Below are positions 8,523 to 12,470 of a DNA stretch of 12,470 nt, piece after piece. The position numbers and the translations under genes were made by a program. How positions within the stretch are numbered: position 1 is the first letter of the stretch; every line of letters starts with the position of its first letter. Source of the stretch: Synura sp. LO234KE (Eukaryota > Sar > Synurophyceae > Synurales > Mallomonadaceae); contig VKHC01000406.1 of the NCBI GenBank assembly GCA_015143735.1, forward strand, positions 1 through 12,470, given 5' to 3'. The notes under the pieces are model-generated. The model made no database searches and was not told the DNA's origin. It worked only from the letters and a program-made list of their open reading frames with translations.

Positions 8523-9458
8523 AGCGATCACACTCACGGTCACGGCGCATCTGACGCTGTTGCCGGGAAATTCCAACATCCTTATAATCGGTTGGCTTGG
8601 GAATTTCTCATATCATCAGTGCACTTTCATTGAGAGTCCCATTCCATGGAACACATTTGTCAACCCTTTTCGGAATAAACACGTATGATCGCGACCCAAG
8701 ACTGGATCGCGGCCCGCCACTTCATGCCTCCATGTTCCCGGTCACGCCTGCTATCAATCATGCTGGGAGCGTTAGAGTATCGGTACTGTACTCGCGCACC
8801 ACAGTGACAGTATAGAAGTCGCGGGGTAACTTCCCGTGATATCGGCTACTGCTGAGGAGACTCGCGACGAGAGTACACGCTTAAGGAAGAATTGTCCAGA
8901 GTGCAGAAAGAAATGGAATTCTTTTGGAGTTTGTTCTCTAGTCACTTAACCTCATGGCGGGCGAGGAGCCCACCGCACAGCTTTCTCGAGTTGCGCTGTG
9001 CATTTGATTTGCTGTGTATTAATAGCACTCACCTCGTAAGTCAGGCTATCTTACCCCCGCATCACCACGGTGTCCTCGTCATGCGTGGTGCTTTCTGGAA
9101 TATCTCATAGTCAATTCCGGCGAGGAAAGCAAATTAGAAGACTAACATAGAGACTAAACCGCACCCCCCACCGAAAAATTCACTCCCTATGTACCCCGTA
9201 ACCGAATGAGGAGGTCATGCGTGGTGCTTGTTTATTGGAACTGTCCTCCTCCTGGGGGTGGTACGACGCGCTCCCCCTTCTATCCACTAGATGAGGACGT
9301 TTTTGCGTACACTAATCATCCCCGCGGGAGGACTTTACTACGCTTACGGGCGGTAGCGTTCTGCCTGCTTTTCCCCCACTCGGTCGCGGAGCTGCCTAGT
9401 ACGCTCTCTGATGAGTGTGGCGGCAGAGAGGAAGGATGATTAGTTCAGGCAGGATTAA
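8523..9458. other. GC-richer gene-poor stretch with several unremarkable open frames
   Basis: The + strand frames 8597-8815 (72 codons from TTG), 8856-9110 (84 codons, start of which reads LKEELSRVQKEMEFFWSLF) and 9206-9439 (77 codons) are open but unrelated in frame and carry no recognised motif. The middle one is the most protein-like, with a short amphipathic charged start. Base composition is visibly higher in G+C than the flanks, which lengthens random open frames. Confidence 0.12.
9078..9229 (+). repeat. 16-bp perfect direct repeat, copies 136 nt apart
   Basis: GTCATGCGTGGTGCTT occurs at 9078-9093 and 9214-9229 with no mismatch; the flanks differ. The first copy also contributes to a hairpin: CACCACG (9063-9069) pairs with CGTGGTG (9084-9090). 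The two copies fall in different frames of the overlapping open reading frames, arguing against a protein repeat. They could be a short local duplication, a footprint flanking an old insertion, or paired binding sites. Confidence 0.7.
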
Positions 9459-9656
9459 GGTAGGAGAGCCTTTCTGATAAGACTACTAGTCTTTCGGTGT
9501 CACTATTCAGAGAGAGAGCTTTATTTGGCAAAAGATGGTATTCCTTTCGGGCGCGAAAAAAGATTTTATGATGGAGTGAAATACAATGTTACCGTCATTA
9601 CACTGGTGTCTACGTACTGTATAGATACTCTTTTTCCTGGTAGCAACGCCTGTTAG
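9459..9656 (+). other. Met-less open run, 65 codons, coding-like; possible exon remnant
   Basis: The frame is open from 9459 to TAG 9654-9656 and includes ELYLAKDGIPFGREKRFYD followed by a hydrophobic valine/threonine stretch. It has no ATG, so it would have to be an internal exon or a relic; an AG precedes it at 9458-9459. A - strand frame (9695-9507) overlaps and is probably its shadow. No family is recognised. Confidence 0.2.
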
Positions 9657-9834
9657 GAAAATTGAGAGTAATGTTGTGTGAAGCAGCGATTGCATTGACC
9701 GGGCTAATAAACGGCCTAGGTACTTGGAACTAGTTTTGTTCTTGGGGTCCAGCCTATGACTGCAGCTACGGGGTGATTCTTTTATTGTTAGAACGTATGG
9801 TAAACTTGCTATGAACGCAAATCATCTATTTTAA

Positions 9835-10036
9835 AAGTTCATTACTCGACTTGCTTCGGAAGTTGCCAAATATTTGTGCATGTGCATATATAAGTACGTC
9901 CAGTATGTCCGGCGCAGGTTGAAAAAAGGATCCCCTGACCATTGTCTCTCCATACAGAGCAATCGATGAAGTTTGGATAAGATCTGAACTCATGAACAGA
10001 CTCAAAGTCACTCGCAATAGATTTGATTCTTCATAA
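9835..10036 (+). pseudogene. Possible coding remnant with a frameshift at an A6 run
   Basis: One frame (9835-9969) reads FITRLASEVAKYL, then a Tyr/Arg-rich YVQYVRRRLKK. At the run of six A (9922-9927) a second frame (9923-10036) takes over with PYRAIDEVWIRSELMNRL and ends at TAA 10034-10036. A one-base change in the A run would join them into about 65 codons. This is the clearest frame-handover in the middle region. It may be a decayed gene, and the family is unknown. Confidence 0.25.
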
Positions 10037-10720
10037 ATGTCACCGTGATTTTACGATGGTTCAACAACATGATAGAGTACAATTTATTATCTTGGCTGTG
10101 TAGGGCATATCACCTATATTCGCAGGCGACCTGTGAATTCCTGAAGTATATTGGTCGTATGGATTGAGAAGTAGATATTTGATTAGCCCACGCCACTATA
10201 ACACTATTATTCGTTGATATTTAAGTTTTGTTGGACCGAGCCTCTAATATATCTGTTCAGATATGCCAGTCCGGGAAAACACTTGACTCAATCGCATAAT
10301 TCCTCTTCCATAACTGTTTCAAACGGATAAGTGAAAGTCATTCGTGCTGAATGCAGCACTAGCAAAAAATTCCACAGTGCTATTCGAATAATGGATGTTC
10401 TCCGAATTAATACAGCCTGTAATCGAATGGAAACAAACAGCGATATTAGATATTTTGTCTCCGAATCATTTAAAACTGTGTCAATTGTTCGATCCCCTTC
10501 GAACGAATCTTATTGCATTTCATAAATGTAAACTTTGACGTTGAACAATAACAACATAATCCTCAAGCGCTCGAGAATATCCATGCATAATGAGTTTAAT
10601 GTGATTTTACGATTGGCGGTCATTTATAGAGAAAAAGGACGTGAATACTTCATATTTCCTTCTTTTTCTCTTACCTCAGATTTCAACATCTGCGGGATAT
10701 CGGGATGGCAAATTTTTTAG
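10037..10720. other. No supported gene upstream of the kinase promoter
   Basis: AT-rich. Two short + strand frames (10331-10525 from GTG, 64 codons; 10535-10720 from TTG, 61 codons) are open but start at non-ATG codons and show no motif. A 13-bp word GTGATTTTACGAT is repeated at 10045-10057 and 10601-10613, which is borderline for chance at this distance. The stretch probably contains intergenic DNA and possibly distal regulatory sequence of the kinase gene. Confidence 0.25.
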
Positions 10721-10926
10721 ACGACAATCGCCTATAGTTCCTATATAATTTGAAAATTGAATCATCGCCAGCAGATTTAAATAATGCAATAATTAAACTT
10801 TGAAATGTAATTTATTCAACTATGTTGTGAAGCGAAATGTAATAGAATAGTTGAGCTTTAGATCTGTGACCACGTCGCGGCATTCGTACGTGACAAAATA
10901 AACACGCCCTTCGAAATATCACACTT
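10721..10926 (+). promoter_or_regulatory. AT-rich upstream region of the kinase gene, possible promoter/5'UTR
   Basis: This 206-nt stretch precedes the kinase start codon. It contains a TATATAA at 10742-10748, about 180 nt before the ATG, and two ACGT cores (10872-10875 and 10888-10891) of the kind bound by bZIP factors in other eukaryotes. The ATG context is CACTTATGC, a weak initiation context. No transcription start can be fixed from sequence, and AT-rich DNA produces TATA-like words by chance. Confidence 0.2.
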
Positions 10927-12252
10927 ATGCTCCGAAAGCTGATATGCGCCTTTCTAGTATCGATACTTTTATGCTTTATACCCGCTTTGTTGCACAGCGA
11001 TTTTTCTCCTGTGGATGCGGATTACCTGGATATCTTGAATGCATTCGACTCAGTTGCGTTAAAAATTGTCTTGGGTTCATGTATTGCAACTTCTATTCCT
11101 TTGCTACTAGAGATCGTTCGTGACTTCGCATTTGCACGTTCTATTCGTATTAAGAAAAATATTCTATCGAATATCTTTTTGGTTTGCTCGTTGATCATTC
11201 CTGATGTTATGTTATTTGCATACGTGGTTCCTAAACGTGACTTCCGCCTATTCATATGCATAAATCAGGGTCGAACAGTCGCTCTGATATCATCGATATA
11301 TGCTTATCTGCTTATGTTTGGTGGAGAATTTTTCCGACGAAAGATACATATGTGTTGGTACCTATTATTCGTAATGAGTTCCTTACTATTTGTTTGGGAA
11401 GCCTTTGGGTCAGAAGATCCACGTCGTCTAAAATACTGGGCTGCTGCTGTATGTACAACGTTATCCATGGGCATATTTCTCTTCATTTCAGTGATATGGT
11501 TTCGAAAACAATTCAAAGAATTGGAATATCGTGTGATAACAACAGACGAATATTGTTGCAATATATATGTGGTTGCATTTTCTTTATGCTTCACCTGTAT
11601 TATTGTTACATGGTTTGCTTTCGGTCGACCAAAGTTCGCACGTCTGAGCAGCGAGTACTTAATAGTGACCAATATACTCTACGCGATGTTTTACGTGGTG
11701 ATATCAGTCTTCCAAGGAGAGTATGCCAGACGAGACGAGATAATTGAGGTAGGGATAAAAGTATTCTTGATATCTAGGTAATTTGTTTATTGTCTATACA
11801 ACTGAAAGTCTGTCACTAGCTGTGTGGGTAGGCGGAGTACATGAAAGAGATCCCATTACTGTCCAGCAAATGCAGAGTATTCTCATCATTCCTATACCAA
11901 TAGAGTGTAATACATTATTACCTTCGCTTAACATCTAAACGTTTACGTGCATCAGAATAGCATGAAGGTCAAGAAGAAGTTCGTCCGTTACATCTCCCAC
12001 GAGATAAGAACTCCACTGAACGCCGTGAGCATGGGTCTGAAATATCTGCGCGACGAGCTGCCCAAGTACATTAAGGATCCGGATATATTAGACAGCTTGG
12101 CGACATCTCAGACCGCCTGCTCTGTGTCGGTGAATATCCTCACAGATCTCCTGACTTTCGACAAGATTGAAGACGGGGTCGTGAAATTGTATAGACGTGA
12201 AGTATCTGTTAAAGATTTAGTGCTATCATCAACGGCTATATTTCAAGCACAG
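10927..12252 (+). CDS. Membrane-bound sensor histidine kinase, 5' part (exons 10927-11748 and 11956-12252)
   Basis: The product would autophosphorylate a histidine and pass phosphate to a receiver aspartate in a two-component relay at a membrane. Exon 1 gives 274 residues with hydrophobic stretches near 4-22, 43-63, 80-102, 117-135, 143-160, 171-192, 211-232 and 243-263, so 7-8 helices; I recognise no named sensor family. A basic linker (GEYARRDEIIE) leads into exon 2, residues 275-373. This is a DHp/HisKA domain with H-box FVRYISHEIRTPLN, phosphoacceptor His289 (codon 11998-12000), and the second-helix signature LLTFDKIEDG at 339-348. The ATG at 10927 is the first after an in-frame TGA at 10891. 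Joining 11748 to 11956 keeps phase 0 and restores the normal linker. The ATPase (N, G boxes) and any receiver domain are missing because the gene runs on through an intron at the window edge. The HisKA call is firm; splice sites are inferred; the kinase may be hybrid, but that part is not visible. Confidence 0.87.
11749..11955 (+). other. Intron 1 of the histidine kinase gene
   Basis: A 207-nt GT-AG intron. The donor is GAG|GTAGGG and the acceptor GCATCAG|AAT. Branch-point-like sequences GCTTAAC (11927-11932 region) and TCTAAAC (11934-11940) lie 15-29 nt before the acceptor. Both ends are phase 0, and removal joins Glu274 to Asn275 in a linker of normal length before the H-box. If retained, translation would add ten residues (VGIKVFLISR) and stop at 11779-11781, leaving a membrane-only protein. 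An alternative AG at 11959-11960 would break the frame. Confidence 0.75.
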
Positions 12253-12470
12253 GTAAGGAGTACTATTACTCAACATCGATGATTATCTATTCGCGTATTT
12301 ACTGCATAGTATAATTTCGTATAACGTGGTGGTGAATCTGAAATATGGTAGAAAGAGGGAAATTCATCTAATTGTTGCTTGATGCTTCAATACGAGTGCT
12401 TCGGCTCATTTGTGTATAAGTATTTGTCGTGGTCCACATACGAGACCCTTTTGGTACCGCTGGGTTAAGA
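12253..12470 (+). other. Start of intron 2 of the histidine kinase gene (partial)
   Basis: The donor CAG|GTAAGG is close to consensus and falls at phase 0 after Gln373. Reading through would add nine residues and stop at 12280-12282, long before the catalytic domain. Several AG dinucleotides follow, but none opens a frame resembling the DHp-to-ATPase linker or an N-box. The acceptor therefore probably lies beyond 12470. Confidence 0.6.

Noticed and set aside
9408-9440. CTGATGAG resembling a hammerhead ribozyme core; a similar word also at 7050
   Set aside because: No stem II followed by GAAA and no cleavage-site stem could be found at either place.
10486-10507. GTTCGATCCCC followed by TTCGAAC, resembling a tRNA T-arm/B-box
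   Set aside because: No acceptor stem, D-arm or anticodon arm could be built around it.
11256-11747. 163-codon + strand frame and 122-codon - strand frame (11304-11672)
   Set aside because: Both lie inside kinase exon 1, whose own frame is longer, hydrophobic in helix-sized blocks, and joins a recognised domain. They are shadow frames.
11947-11955. GTG at 11947 as a start for the HisKA frame
   Set aside because: It lies in intron 1, upstream of the acceptor AG at 11954-11955. A separate gene starting here would lack both sensor and catalytic domains.
1-12470. CRISPR arrays, rRNA, complete insertion sequences, bacterial operons
   Set aside because: No regularly spaced identical repeats with unique spacers, no rRNA-like stretches and no intact transposase with terminal repeats were seen. 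The 14-bp array has no spacers.

Overview
The window looks like nuclear DNA of a eukaryote, most likely a stramenopile such as a brown alga or diatom. It is one clear gene at the right-hand end preceded by about 10.7 kb of gene-poor, repeat-bearing sequence. The eukaryotic assignment rests on GT-AG introns that join frames exactly, no Shine-Dalgarno/operon architecture, and low gene density. The stramenopile assignment is weaker: it rests on the histidine-kinase H-box context (FVRYISHEIRTPLN followed by a G-L-K-Y-L helix), which I remember from stramenopile hybrid kinases.

Right end (10927-12470, + strand): the 5' part of a membrane-bound sensor histidine kinase. Exon 1 (10927-11748) encodes a 274-residue, 7-8-helix membrane region. 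A 207-nt phase-0 intron follows. Exon 2 (11956-12252) encodes exactly 99 residues holding the dimerisation/phosphoacceptor (DHp, HisKA) domain with His289. A second intron opens at 12253 (CAG|GTAAGG), so the ATP-binding domain and any receiver domain lie outside the window.

Left end (about 100-2300): two clusters of a degenerate repeat family flank about 1.7 kb. The right cluster holds a 14-bp tandem array (consensus about TACCATGTAAAGTC, nine units). Both clusters carry a palindromic core, ACCAGCTATAGCTGGT, and the left cluster holds the array motif in reverse complement. Between them lie open but frame-broken stretches that may be a decayed gene, and a 13-bp inverted repeat. This may be an old mobile element, though no terminal repeat or target-site duplication could be fixed.

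Middle (2300-10720): no intact gene. Several short open stretches read plausibly as protein but are interrupted by stops or need frame changes, and I recognise none. By a rough calculation (61/64 sense codons, about 12.5 kb, six frames) around a hundred stop-free runs of 50 or more codons are expected by chance. These entries are therefore given low confidence. The longest open frames outside the kinase are within chance expectation. Local repeats (12-bp tandem duplication at 7454, 16-bp direct repeat at 9078/9214) are exact and unlikely to be accidental, but their function is unknown.

No RNA gene, CRISPR array or recognised complete transposon was found, and no previously undescribed multi-gene system is supported. 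The most interesting items are the novel-looking membrane sensor of the kinase, the symmetric phase-0 exon carrying its DHp domain with an abrupt codon-usage shift, and the palindrome/14-mer repeat family.
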